A stretch of DNA of 28,850 nt from a virus. The notes beneath the pieces are model-generated. The model did not search any database. It was not told the origin of the DNA and was given only the letters and a program-made list of their open reading frames with translations. Position numbers and translations under genes: made by a program. This document shows, in pieces, positions 13,319-20,560 of this stretch. The stretch spans positions 1-28,850 of IMG/VR virus record IMGVR_UViG_3300027759_000328, one strand, 5' to 3'. How positions within the stretch are numbered: the first letter of the stretch is position 1; each line of letters begins with the position of its first letter.

Positions 13319-13582
13319 ATGGCAATGATTCCTCAAGTTGAAGATGCAGATACTCTTGTCTCGCCCGTCATGGCTAAAGGCAGGAAAGCGCCAATGAAAA
13401 TGAAAACCCCCGGCATGGGTACGATGATGGGTGCGCCTAAGTACAAGGGTGTCCCCGCAATGGGTAAGATCGAACCCGGCTCGACTCCGTTTGAATCGGG
13501 TGGCATGGCAAAGGGTGGCTCTGTTTCTAAGCGTGCAGATGGTTGCTGCATCAAAGGCAAAACTAAAGGCAAAATGCTATGA
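13319..13582 (+). CDS. Small basic phage protein with KRADG-KGKTKG tail
   Basis: This 87-residue protein starts at ATG 13319 with AAGGA about six bases upstream. It is rich in Met, Gly, Pro and Lys with little predicted structure. The C-terminal 25 residues carry FESGGMAKGGSVSKRADG, a CC pair, then KGKTKGKML. The same tail pattern recurs in the next gene (KRGDG...RGKTKGRFV), in 12887-13309, and at the N-terminus of the 59-residue protein at 15777. It overlaps the next gene by four bases. The tail looks like a shared targeting or binding tag; function is unknown. Confidence 0.8.
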   Translation: MAMIPQVEDADTLVSPVMAKGRKAPMKMKTPGMGTMMGAPKYKGVPAMGKIEPGSTPFESGGMAKGGSVSKRADGCCIKGKTKGKML

Positions 13583-14232
13583 AGAAACGCAAATTTAAAA
13601 CGGGCGGAGAGTTTGAACTTGACGCTGATGCCTTAGCTTCTGGCTTGCGTATGGGTAAAAACGAGCGCATTACCGATGCTGACCGTGAAGCGGGTATCGC
13701 CGCCGTAGAACGCGCCGTAAATGCGGCTAAAGGCATGTCAGACGCAGAGGCTACTCTGCTGATGAAGAATGACCTACTGCCCGCAGACATGCAGACTCCA
13801 GCAGGTCAAGCAGAATCTATTCCTGTACCACGTCCTCGCGCAATTGTGGGTCGTTCGTTGCCTGCTCCTCGCGCCGCTGCACCCAACCTTGGCAATCAAA
13901 ACGACTACAGCATGAACGAAATGGAAGGGTCGGGCAGAGGTTCTGAGCCTGCCCCACGCGCTCGTGCAGGGGCAACCCCGCGCCCTGTTCCCGCACAAAA
14001 TCCAACACTGCCTAACGTTACGCCACGCGTTCGTAATATCCCAAGCTCTCCTGAGGCATCGCCGGGGATGACTGCAAGACCAAGTGAGAGTATGCGTTTG
14101 CGTAGGGAAAAAGAAAGACTACGCCGCGAGCGTCCGTTAGAAGCCATGCCAATGAAAAAAGGCGGCGCAGTCAAAGCCAAGCGCGGTGACGGTATTGCTC
14201 AACGTGGCAAGACTAAAGGTCGATTTGTATGA
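13579..14232 (+). CDS. Proline/Arg-rich protein with KRGDG-RGKTKG tail
   Basis: This 217-residue protein starts at ATG 13579 in an ATGA overlap with the previous gene. Residues about 15-75 form a helical domain (LDADALASGLRMGKNERITD, AVERAVNAAKGMSDAEATLL). The middle (about 75-175) is disordered and rich in Pro, Ala and Arg. A basic helix RLRREKERLRRERP precedes a tail with MKKGGAVKAKRGDG and RGKTKGRFV. The end matches the neighbouring small basic proteins closely. It probably joins a folded part to a shared tail through a flexible linker. I recognise no family; a minor virion or scaffold-like role is possible. Confidence 0.8.
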   Translation: MKKRKFKTGGEFELDADALASGLRMGKNERITDADREAGIAAVERAVNAAKGMSDAEATLLMKNDLLPADMQTPAGQAESIPVPRPRAIVGRSLPAPRAAAPNLGNQNDYSMNEMEGSGRGSEPAPRARAGATPRPVPAQNPTLPNVTPRVRNIPSSPEASPGMTARPSESMRLRREKERLRRERPLEAMPMKKGGAVKAKRGDGIAQRGKTKGRFV

Positions 14233-14513
14233 GAGCCTCTCGCGGGATGGGGGCAATCCTCCCATCTAAGATGCCAAAGGGCAAAACGATGCGCCGCAAG
14301 GATGGCGACAAGTTTCAGATGTTTGCTGAAGGCGGTGAGGTTAAGTCTAAAGTTAATGAGTCGGGCAACTACACCAAACCAGAATTGCGTAAACGTATTT
14401 TTAACAGCGTAAAAGCTGCGGCGGTTCAAGGTACAGGCGCGGGGCAATGGTCAGCCAGAAAAGCACAATTGATGGCTAAACGCTATAAAGCCGCAGGTGG
14501 TGGATATAAATGA
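14229..14513 (+). CDS. Small basic phage protein, YTKPELRKRI/QWSARKAQ type
   Basis: This 94-residue protein starts at ATG 14229 in an ATGA overlap. The N-terminal third is Lys/Met-rich with MFAEGGEVKSK, the GG-x-V-K element shared with neighbours. The C-terminal domain NYTKPELRKRIFNSVKAAAV, then GAGQWSARKAQLMAKRYKAA, is a recognisable small domain from phage and environmental sequences. The last residues are GGGYK. Its function is not known to me. The basic helix suggests DNA binding. It overlaps the next gene by four bases, so translation is probably coupled along the run. Confidence 0.82.
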   Translation: MRASRGMGAILPSKMPKGKTMRRKDGDKFQMFAEGGEVKSKVNESGNYTKPELRKRIFNSVKAAAVQGTGAGQWSARKAQLMAKRYKAAGGGYK

Positions 14514-14752
14514 GCAGCCTAGCAAAACCGCAGCAGTCTTTAAAAGCTTGGGGTGACCAGAAATGGACAACTAAGTCAGGCAAGAAATCGTCTGAGACAG
14601 GTGAACGGTATTTGCCCAAGAAAGCTATTGAGTCTCTTAGCCCTGCGGAGTACGCAGCCACAACTAAAGCAAAACGTGCAGGTAAGGCAGCAGGTAAACA
14701 GTTTGTCGCCCAGCCTAAAAAGATTGCTAAGAAAACATCGGGATTTAGATAA
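14510..14752 (+). CDS. Small basic phage protein, KKSSETGERYLP type
   Basis: This 80-residue basic protein starts at ATG 14510 in an ATGA overlap. The pattern is SLKAWGDQKWTTKSGKKSSE, then RYLPKKAIESLSPAEYAATT and GKQFVAQPKKIAKKTS. I know it from many large and environmental phages, where it is annotated as a domain of unknown function (from memory DUF5872, not verified). The conserved Trp, Tyr-Leu-Pro and a closing KKIAKKT basic helix are intact, so it is full length. It overlaps the adaptor gene by a single base (TAATG). It may bind DNA or RNA; no role is established here. Confidence 0.83.
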   Translation: MSSLAKPQQSLKAWGDQKWTTKSGKKSSETGERYLPKKAIESLSPAEYAATTKAKRAGKAAGKQFVAQPKKIAKKTSGFR

Positions 14753-15459
14753 TGGCTGTTTCTGGAACCACCGCGTTTAACCTAGACTTCGCTGAACTGG
14801 CAGAAGAGGCGTTTGAACGTGCCGGTAAAGAAATGCGTACAGGTTACGACCTACGCACAGCTACGCGATCCATGAACTTGATGACCATTGAGTTCCAAAA
14901 CCGTGGCATCAACATGTGGACAATTGATGAGGGTACAGTCAACCTGATTCAAGGGCAAGCCGAATACGACTTACCGGCGGATACCATTGATTTGATGGAT
15001 CAGGTTATCAGAACGGGTTCAGGCAATTACTCCACGCAATCTGATTTAACTATATCTCGTATTAGCGTATCGACCTACGCCACAATCCCTAACAAGTTAG
15101 CACAAGGTCGCCCCATTCAAGTGTGGGTGCGCAGACTACGGGATAACCCTAAGATTGTTGTATGGCCTGTTCCCGATCAAGGCACAGCGCCCGCCCCTTA
15201 TTACATTTTTAAATACTGGCGGATGCGCCGTATTGATGACGCAGGTACGGGCGCAAATACTCAGGATGCAAACTTTAGATTCTTGCCAGCAATTGCAGCG
15301 GGACTAGCCTATTACGTTGCCATGAAATTTCCTGACCTTGCACCGCGCATGCAAATGCTTAAACAAGAGTATGAGTTTCAGTTTGACTTGGCGGCTCAAG
15401 AAGATCGCGAGAAGGCTTCAGTACGGTTTGTGCCGCGCATTGTGGGCATTCGGAGCTAG
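14752..15459 (+). CDS. Head-tail adaptor-like protein
   Basis: This 235-residue protein starts at ATG 14752 in a TAATG overlap. It has an N-terminal helical part (FAELAEEAFERAGKEMRTGY, TATRSMNLMTIEFQNRGINM). A beta region (NLIQGQAEYDLPADTIDLMD) and a C-terminal helical part (FRFLPAIAAGLAYYVAMKFP, MLKQEYEFQFDLAAQEDREK) follow. The same helical-bundle layout with a beta insertion is found in podovirus adaptor or tail tubular A-like proteins (P22 gp4, T7 gp11), which attach under the portal. Length fits. The assignment is by pattern and position. It is interleaved with the small basic genes, which suggests they act at the same assembly stage. Confidence 0.68.
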   Translation: MAVSGTTAFNLDFAELAEEAFERAGKEMRTGYDLRTATRSMNLMTIEFQNRGINMWTIDEGTVNLIQGQAEYDLPADTIDLMDQVIRTGSGNYSTQSDLTISRISVSTYATIPNKLAQGRPIQVWVRRLRDNPKIVVWPVPDQGTAPAPYYIFKYWRMRRIDDAGTGANTQDANFRFLPAIAAGLAYYVAMKFPDLAPRMQMLKQEYEFQFDLAAQEDREKASVRFVPRIVGIRS

Positions 15460-15461
15460 TC

Positions 15462-15767
15462 GTGGGTAATAAGTTTGCATCTGATAGTAAAGCAATTGCA
15501 GAGTGTGATGTTTGCGGCTTTCGGTATAAACTACGGACATTACGTTACCTGATTGTTAAGACTAAAACCACCAATGTTAAGGCTTGTAATGAATGTTGGA
15601 ATCCCGATCAGCCGCAGCTTCAACTTGGTATGTATCCCGTTGATGATCCTCAAGCCATTCGCAATCCAAGACCAGACTTTACGGGATACCCACAGAGTCG
15701 GTCACAGGTTATAGAAGCAGTAGGCATGACAACGACTTCATTTGTTGGGCAAGTTACAATTTCTTAG
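15462..15767 (+). CDS. Small zinc-ribbon virion-region protein
   Basis: This 101-residue protein starts at GTG 15462, with GGAG six bases upstream. Cysteines at 15, 18, 42 and 45 form two CxxC pairs (CDVC and CNEC) about 24 residues apart, a likely zinc ribbon. The end has FTGYPQSRSQVIEAVG. I associate a related short protein (DRCGF...PKHPQL type) with the adaptor and tail genes of environmental podophages, often without the second CxxC. It may be a structural metal-stabilised connector component. Enzyme function is unlikely given its size. It lies between two adaptor-like genes. Confidence 0.78.
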   Translation: MGNKFASDSKAIAECDVCGFRYKLRTLRYLIVKTKTTNVKACNECWNPDQPQLQLGMYPVDDPQAIRNPRPDFTGYPQSRSQVIEAVGMTTTSFVGQVTIS

Positions 15768-15776
15768 GAGCTTAAA

Positions 15777-15956
15777 ATGGCTTATAAACGTGGCGCTGAT
15801 GGCGTAGCAAAAAAAGGTAAGACGGACGTTAAAAACTTAGGCACTGTTGATGCTAAAGTCTTGGGCATGAAAGGCGGCAAAAAGTCTGCTGGCGTTTCAT
15901 CTGAAGCAATGAAATCAATGGGTCGCAATATGGCTCGCTGTGTTAATCAGGGGTAA
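15777..15956 (+). CDS. 59-residue basic protein with KRGADG-KKGKT start
   Basis: The frame reads ATG 15777 to TAA 15956, with GGAG six bases upstream overlapping the previous stop. The next gene begins three bases later. The protein begins MAYKRGADGVAKKGKTDVKN, matching the C-terminal tails of the proteins ending at 13582 and 14232. It continues with a Gly/Lys stretch (GMKGGKKSAG) and a helix ending RNMARCVNQG. The good ribosome site, tight packing and shared motif make this a real gene despite its size. It probably acts with the other small basic proteins. Function is unknown. Confidence 0.82.
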   Translation: MAYKRGADGVAKKGKTDVKNLGTVDAKVLGMKGGKKSAGVSSEAMKSMGRNMARCVNQG

Positions 15957-15958
15957 TC

Positions 15959-16240
15959 ATGGCTAAATTTAGTCAGAAAATGATGGGTAAAGAAGTGGGC
16001 GCGGCTTCTGTTTACGCTGAACCCCACACCATGCGTGGCGGCAAGATTAACCCACAGCAAGCTGTGAGTGGCTCGGTTGATCCCAACACGTTATCGGCAA
16101 AAGACATGAGATGCGGTATGCCTGCACCTCGCGTCAGCTCAGGCGATCCCGGACGCAATGACGTAAAGACTAGCGGCATTGTCGTGCGTGGCGGTAAAGC
16201 GCAGACTAAAGGCAAAATGGCTAGAGGTCCGATGGCATGA
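15959..16240 (+). CDS. Small basic phage protein ending TKGKMARGPMA
   Basis: This 93-residue protein starts at ATG 15959, three bases after the previous stop. The pieces are KFSQKMMGKEVGAASVYAEP, a central Pro/Gly/Ser part with one cysteine (DMRCGMPAP), and a C-terminal tail VRGGKAQTKGKMARGPMA. That tail again combines a GG element with a TKGK motif, as in the other small proteins here. I have seen very similar endings in pelagic and freshwater phage proteins of unknown function. Overlap of four bases (ATGA) with the next adaptor-like gene suggests coupled translation and equal supply. Confidence 0.82.
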   Translation: MAKFSQKMMGKEVGAASVYAEPHTMRGGKINPQQAVSGSVDPNTLSAKDMRCGMPAPRVSSGDPGRNDVKTSGIVVRGGKAQTKGKMARGPMA

Positions 16241-16887
16241 ACTATGCGGAACTAACAGCCAATATTCAAGACATTTGCGAGAACTCGTTTACCGCAGATG
16301 AATTGGCTATGTTCACGCAGCAAGCCGAACAGAAGATTTACAACACTGTTCAGATTTCAAACCTTCGCAAAAACGTTACTGGCACACTTACCACTAACAA
16401 CAAATACCTTTCTGCACCGGGCGATTTCTTGTCTGTGTACTCACTGGCTGTGATTAAAACTGATGGCTCGTATGAGTTTTTGCTTAACAAAGACGTTAAC
16501 TTTATTCGCCAAGCGTACCCCACGCCAACAAGCACAGGAACCCCCAAGTATTACGCCATCTTCGGACCGAACAGTAGCTCGGTGACCGATCTAAGCCTGA
16601 TTCTTGGACCCACGCCAGATGCAACGTATTCGGTGGAGCTTCACTATTTTTACTACCCTGAGTCAATTGTGACTGCGAGTACGTCTTGGCTAGGCGACAA
16701 CTTTGATTCGGCGTTACTAAACGGTGCGTTGATTGAAGCTCTGCGATTTATGAAAGGCGAGCCTGAGACTACCGCTGTGTACGACAAGTTGTACCTACAA
16801 TCCATCATGCTGCTCAAGAACTTGGGTGATGGCAAACAGCGTCAAGATGCGTACAGGTCGGGTCAATTCCGTCAGGATGTGACATGA
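16237..16887 (+). CDS. Second adaptor or tail connector-like protein
   Basis: This 216-residue protein starts at ATG 16237 in an ATGA overlap. An N-terminal helical part (ELTANIQDICENSFTADELA, QQAEQKIYNTVQISNLRKNV) leads to a beta middle (TTNNKYLSAPGDFLSVYSLA, DLSLILGPTPDATYSVELHY). A C-terminal helical part follows (LLNGALIEALRFMKGEPETT, MLLKNLGDGKQRQDAYRSGQ). The helix-beta-helix order is that of head-tail adaptors. This sequence type is common in environmental podophages, where it is called a tail or adaptor protein. Whether it binds the portal or sits further down the tail cannot be told from sequence. It overlaps the next gene by four bases. Confidence 0.68.
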   Translation: MNYAELTANIQDICENSFTADELAMFTQQAEQKIYNTVQISNLRKNVTGTLTTNNKYLSAPGDFLSVYSLAVIKTDGSYEFLLNKDVNFIRQAYPTPTSTGTPKYYAIFGPNSSSVTDLSLILGPTPDATYSVELHYFYYPESIVTASTSWLGDNFDSALLNGALIEALRFMKGEPETTAVYDKLYLQSIMLLKNLGDGKQRQDAYRSGQFRQDVT

Positions 16888-17315
16888 TTACGCAAACCAT
16901 TGTCGATTCGTACAAGAAGGGCTTGCTAGAGGGCGTATTTAACTTTAGCAGCACGACTACGCAGGTTTTTAAAATTGCGCTCTATACATCTGCTGCAACG
17001 CTTAACGCTAGTACTACGGTGTATTCGGCAACGAATGAATCTACGGGTACAGGCTATACGGCAGGCGGTAAGATTTTAACTATAGCCACTTATCCTACGT
17101 TATCAAACAGCGTGGCGTTTATTAGTTTTGCTACCGTGACTTGGACTGTTACTTCAACTACGGCACGCGGCGCGTTGATTTATAAATTTGACGGTGTAAC
17201 CAACCCTGCAATTGCGGTATTAGATTTTGGTGAAGATAAAACAACTTCTGGCGGTAATTTTGTCATTAACTTCCCATTAGCAGATTTTCAAAACGCCATT
17301 GTGCGTTCAGCGTAA
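16884..17315 (+). CDS. Tail-region structural protein, unknown
   Basis: This 143-residue protein starts at ATG 16884 in an ATGA overlap with AGGATG upstream. It begins SYKKGLLEGVFNFSSTTTQV and FKIALYTSAATLNASTTVYS, a start typical of a family of phage structural proteins that often precede tail fibres. The rest is beta-strand rich with few charges, ending in FGEDKTTSGGNFVINFPLAD. It may form part of the tail tip or fibre base. No catalytic motif, transmembrane segment or signal peptide is visible. The role is inferred from composition and location between adaptor and fibre genes. Confidence 0.78.
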   Translation: MITQTIVDSYKKGLLEGVFNFSSTTTQVFKIALYTSAATLNASTTVYSATNESTGTGYTAGGKILTIATYPTLSNSVAFISFATVTWTVTSTTARGALIYKFDGVTNPAIAVLDFGEDKTTSGGNFVINFPLADFQNAIVRSA

Positions 17316-17324
17316 GGATCAGAA

Positions 17325-17903
17325 ATGTTTAACGATAAAACAACTTCTACAGACCAAATGACAGCAGGACTCGTCATGGGTACACAATCTGGTGAAAAAG
17401 CCGCAGCCACAGGCGTCTACACCATTCAGTGCTTTGACGCACAAGGCAATCTAAAGTGGGAAGCTGAATCAAAGAACCTCGTGGTTAACGTTGGCTTGCA
17501 AGACATGAATGCCAAGTACTTTACAGGCAGTGCTTATACCGCCGCTTGGTATATTGGTCTGTATGGTGCTGGTGCATCAAACACCCCTGCCGCTAGTGAC
17601 ACTATGTCTTCTCATGCCGGTTGGACTGAAAACACGGGCTACAGCAACGCTACACGCCCTGTATGCACGTTTGGCACTCCTACTACGGCTAACCCCTCAG
17701 TGGCTACAAACTCAGCGTCTCCTGCCTCGTTTACCATCAATGCTACTTCTACCGTAGGTGGTGCGTTCTTAGTAAGCAATAGCACCAAAGGCGGAACAAC
17801 GGGAACCTTGTATTCGGCAGCAGACTTTGGCTCGCCGGGAGACAGGTCAGTGGCTTCAAGCGATATTTTAAACGTAACTTACACTTTATCTTTAGCAGGC
17901 TAA
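17325..17903 (+). CDS. Tail-region structural protein, unknown
   Basis: This 192-residue protein starts at ATG 17325 with AAGGA seven bases upstream; in-frame ATGs at 17358 and 17376 are alternatives. The first 20 residues are polar. The core begins ATGVYTIQCFDAQGNLKWEA and contains YIGLYGAGASNTPAASDTMS and WTENTGYSNATRPVCTFG. The end is FLVSNSTKGGTTGTLYSAAD and SSDILNVTYTLSLAG. This pattern is common among phage tail-tip or fibre-base proteins, annotated only as structural. Its final beta strands resemble fibre attachment domains. Direct adjacency (one base) to a fibre-like gene supports a host-contact role. Confidence 0.78.
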   Translation: MFNDKTTSTDQMTAGLVMGTQSGEKAAATGVYTIQCFDAQGNLKWEAESKNLVVNVGLQDMNAKYFTGSAYTAAWYIGLYGAGASNTPAASDTMSSHAGWTENTGYSNATRPVCTFGTPTTANPSVATNSASPASFTINATSTVGGAFLVSNSTKGGTTGTLYSAADFGSPGDRSVASSDILNVTYTLSLAG

Positions 17904-17904
17904 C

Positions 17905-18783
17905 ATGGCTCTGGTTCTTGCCAACCGCGTTCAAGAGACTAGTACCACAACGGGTACAGGCACACTCACGCTTGCTGGAGCTGTTCCCGGCTTTCAGTCA
18001 TTTGCCGCAGGAATTGGTTCTGGCAATACTTGCTACTACACCATTACAAGTACTACGGGTGCATGGGAAGTTGGTATTGGTACGGTGGGTACTGGCACGT
18101 TAGCTAGAACCACATTGCTCTCATCGTCCACAGGATCGCTGGTGTCATTTACTGGCACGTTGAATGTCTACGTCACTTACCCATCTGAGAAGTCGGTAAA
18201 CCTTGACGCATCAAACATTATTACGGGCTATCCCATCACAGTCAAAGACAACGTATTCACGTTACAAGACAACATAGATTCAACTAAGCAAGCTCAGTTT
18301 GAATTAAGTGCCTTGCCTACTGCAAACACCCTTGTTGTTACCTTGCCTACGGGTTTTTCTAACGCAACGACTTTATTAGATAGCCAATCGACTCAATTTA
18401 TTAGCGGGTCTAAAACTTTTACGTCAGGAACTAACGGTTTTGGTTCAGCAACATCTGCATCTACAACTTCAATTGGGTACGGCGCAACCACCACAGGCTT
18501 AACCAAAACCGTCAACATCGGCACAGGTGGTCTAAGTGGCTCGACTACAAACATCACAGTCGGCACAAACGTAAGCGGTGCAACAAGCACTACTACGATG
18601 AACGGCATTACCAAGTTTCAAGTTTACACAGTTGCAACTCTGCCATCCGCTTCAACATCAGGTATTGGCGCAACGGCGTTTGTATCTGACGCACTAGCAC
18701 CAACATTTGGTGCAACGGTGGTTACTGGCGGTGCGGTGGCTGTGCCGGTTTACAGCGATGGCACTAACTGGAAAGTTGGTTAG
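17905..18783 (+). CDS. Tail fibre-like protein
   Basis: This 292-residue protein starts at ATG 17905, one base after the previous stop. The N-terminus (MALVLANRVQETSTTTGTGT, then LAGAVPGFQSFAAGIGSG) is an attachment-type domain I recognise from many phage fibres. The middle is Thr/Ser/Gly-rich and repetitive, with short strand-turn units (SASTTSIGYGATTTGLTKTV, NIGTGGLSGSTTNITVGTNV) that suit a trimeric beta fibre. The end has FVSDALAPTFGATVVTGGAV and PVYSDGTNWKVG, another common fibre ending. It likely contributes to host recognition or fibre assembly. The receptor cannot be predicted. Confidence 0.82.
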   Translation: MALVLANRVQETSTTTGTGTLTLAGAVPGFQSFAAGIGSGNTCYYTITSTTGAWEVGIGTVGTGTLARTTLLSSSTGSLVSFTGTLNVYVTYPSEKSVNLDASNIITGYPITVKDNVFTLQDNIDSTKQAQFELSALPTANTLVVTLPTGFSNATTLLDSQSTQFISGSKTFTSGTNGFGSATSASTTSIGYGATTTGLTKTVNIGTGGLSGSTTNITVGTNVSGATSTTTMNGITKFQVYTVATLPSASTSGIGATAFVSDALAPTFGATVVTGGAVAVPVYSDGTNWKVG

Positions 18784-18785
18784 AA

Positions 18786-19355
18786 ATGTTTGGCTTTAAT
18801 GCCTTTGCTGCAACGCCATTTGCTGCTTCTAGCACCTCTATAGAGACTGAAGGTGGATGGGGTTCTGGCACTTGGGGTCAAGCTGGCTGGGGCATGTCGG
18901 TTTATAATCGTGCCAATAGTGAGACCGCAGCGGCAACAGACGCAGATGCAGCAGTACAGACATTTGCAAGTGTAGTCAGTGAATCAGTAACGGGTACAGA
19001 CGTAGATATTTCCGACGCAAACACGTTTAATCCAAGTTTGACGGAAACGGCAACGGCAACAGATTCTACGAATAGTATTCTTGCAGCAATTGGTGGCGAA
19101 GTTTCTGAGTCTGTAGCAGCAAGTGATGCGTTTGTAGCGCAAGTTAATTTTGCAGTGTCAGTGGCAGAATCAGCCGCAGCCGCAGATGCCGTATCGAATT
19201 TAATGAATTTTGCAACAAGCGTGAATGAAAGTGTTGCAGCGCTAGACCAAGTTACCTCTTTGTTTTTGTGGAATTTAATAGATGACTCACAGACCGCAAA
19301 CTGGCAAAATATCAATGACACACAGTCCGCAGGCTGGACAGACGTTGTAACGTAA
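18786..19355 (+). CDS. Tail-region protein with six 20-residue repeats
   Basis: This 189-residue protein starts at ATG 18786. The N-terminus has a Gly/Trp stretch (GGWGSGTWGQAGWG) also found in the right-edge protein. Residues about 44-156 are six tandem repeats with Glu at 46, 66, 87, 108, 128 and 148 and Asp six residues later each time (pattern E-S/T-x-x-A-x-D). The 20-21 residue spacing suggests stacked acidic turns. The tail reads NLIDDSQTANWQNINDTQSA, a W-containing repeat typical of phage structural proteins. It is acidic, without cysteine. It may be a spacer rod in the tail or fibre. Function is unknown. Confidence 0.8.
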   Translation: MFGFNAFAATPFAASSTSIETEGGWGSGTWGQAGWGMSVYNRANSETAAATDADAAVQTFASVVSESVTGTDVDISDANTFNPSLTETATATDSTNSILAAIGGEVSESVAASDAFVAQVNFAVSVAESAAAADAVSNLMNFATSVNESVAALDQVTSLFLWNLIDDSQTANWQNINDTQSAGWTDVVT

Positions 19356-19363
19356 GGATTACT

Positions 19364-20560
19364 ATGACAACCGCTTATACGCCGATTCTGCAACTAGCCC
19401 TCCCCGTTACAGGGGAATTAAATGGGACGTGGGGAGATGTGGTCAACAACAACATTACGTCAATGGTTGAACAAGCCATTGCGGGTCTTGCCACGATTAG
19501 CACTTGGACGACTGCTAGTCATACGCTGACTACGGCTAACGGGACAACTTCTGAAGCACGTTGTGCAGTTCTTGAATGTTCAGGCGCACCGGGTGCGGCG
19601 GCTACGGTTATCTGCCCTACAGCATCTAAGATATACATTATCAAGAACTCGGTAACAGGCGGCTATGCAGTCACTTTAAAGACCTCTGCGGGTACAGGCA
19701 TTTCGGTTCCCAATGGTTCTACGGCGTTGTTGTACTGCGATGGTACAAACGTGGTCAGTGGTGCAACTTACATGGCAACGATTGTTGCAACGTCTATTAC
19801 AGACACGGGTTTAACCTCTGGGCGCGTAACGTATGCGGGAACAGGTGGGTTATTACAAGACGCCGCAGCGTTTACGTTTGATGGCACGATTCTGTCTGCT
19901 ACTAGGTTTGCCGGTGCGTTAAACGGTACTGTTGGAGCTACCACAGCTAATACGGGTGCATTTACTACCGTCTCTGCTACGGGTGTTATTACATCTACGC
20001 TTACTACAGGCACAGCTCCTTTTACAGTGGCATCAACCACCAACGTAGCAAATCTTAATGCTTCAAGTTTAAGTGGTGCGACCTTTGCCTCGCCCGGTGC
20101 AATTGGCTCAACAACGGCAGGGACAGGCGCGTTCACAACTCTTGCCGCATCATCAACGGTGTCAGGCGCGGGCTTTACGTCTTACTTCGCCTCACCGCCA
20201 GCGTTAGGTACGACTGCTCCCGCTGAAGTAAAAGCTACGACAGGCTGGGCTGCTAACCTTGCGCTGACCGATGCGGCAACGGTTGCTTGGAACACAGCAA
20301 CAAGTCAGGTAGCTACGTTTACGTTTGTGTCAACGAACAGGACTATGGGTGCGCCAACTAACCTGAAAGACGGTGCGTTTTATGCGTTGGCTGTGATTCA
20401 GAATGCCGGTAGCAATACGTTAACTTTTAATTCTGTGTTTAAATGGGCATCAGGAACAGCACCAACTCTCTCCACCGCAGCAGGGGCAAAAGATTACTTT
20501 ACCTTCAGAAGCGATGGAACCAATTTATATCAACAGGGCATTTCTCAGGCGGTTGCATAA
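19364..20560 (+). CDS. Tail fibre protein
   Basis: This 398-residue protein starts at ATG 19364 with AAGGA about seven bases upstream. The N-terminal domain (YTPILQLALPVTGELNGTWG, then VVNNNITSMVEQAIAG) is a widespread phage fibre start. Middle pieces such as GTVGATTANTGAFTTVSATG and GAIGSTTAGTGAFTTLAASS are degenerate Gly-Ala-Phe-Thr-Thr repeats typical of beta fibre shafts. The C-terminal domain contains NRTMGAPTNLKDGAFYALAV and FRSDGTNLYQQGISQAVA, a common fibre-tip ending. It therefore looks full length. Its stop codon overlaps the start of an HNH endonuclease gene (TAATG), so it has not been disrupted by that insertion. Confidence 0.85.
   Translation: MTTAYTPILQLALPVTGELNGTWGDVVNNNITSMVEQAIAGLATISTWTTASHTLTTANGTTSEARCAVLECSGAPGAAATVICPTASKIYIIKNSVTGGYAVTLKTSAGTGISVPNGSTALLYCDGTNVVSGATYMATIVATSITDTGLTSGRVTYAGTGGLLQDAAAFTFDGTILSATRFAGALNGTVGATTANTGAFTTVSATGVITSTLTTGTAPFTVASTTNVANLNASSLSGATFASPGAIGSTTAGTGAFTTLAASSTVSGAGFTSYFASPPALGTTAPAEVKATTGWAANLALTDAATVAWNTATSQVATFTFVSTNRTMGAPTNLKDGAFYALAVIQNAGSNTLTFNSVFKWASGTAPTLSTAAGAKDYFTFRSDGTNLYQQGISQAVA

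Noticed and set aside
12494-13336. Long reverse-strand frame under the small basic genes
   Set aside because: The forward genes have ribosome sites, overlaps and known sequence types. The reverse frame is His/Phe-rich, as expected for the complement of Lys/Met codons.
20443-20559. Longer N-terminus for the first HNH protein
   Set aside because: These codons overlap the end of the intact fibre gene. The TAATG start at 20560 gives a complete nuclease.
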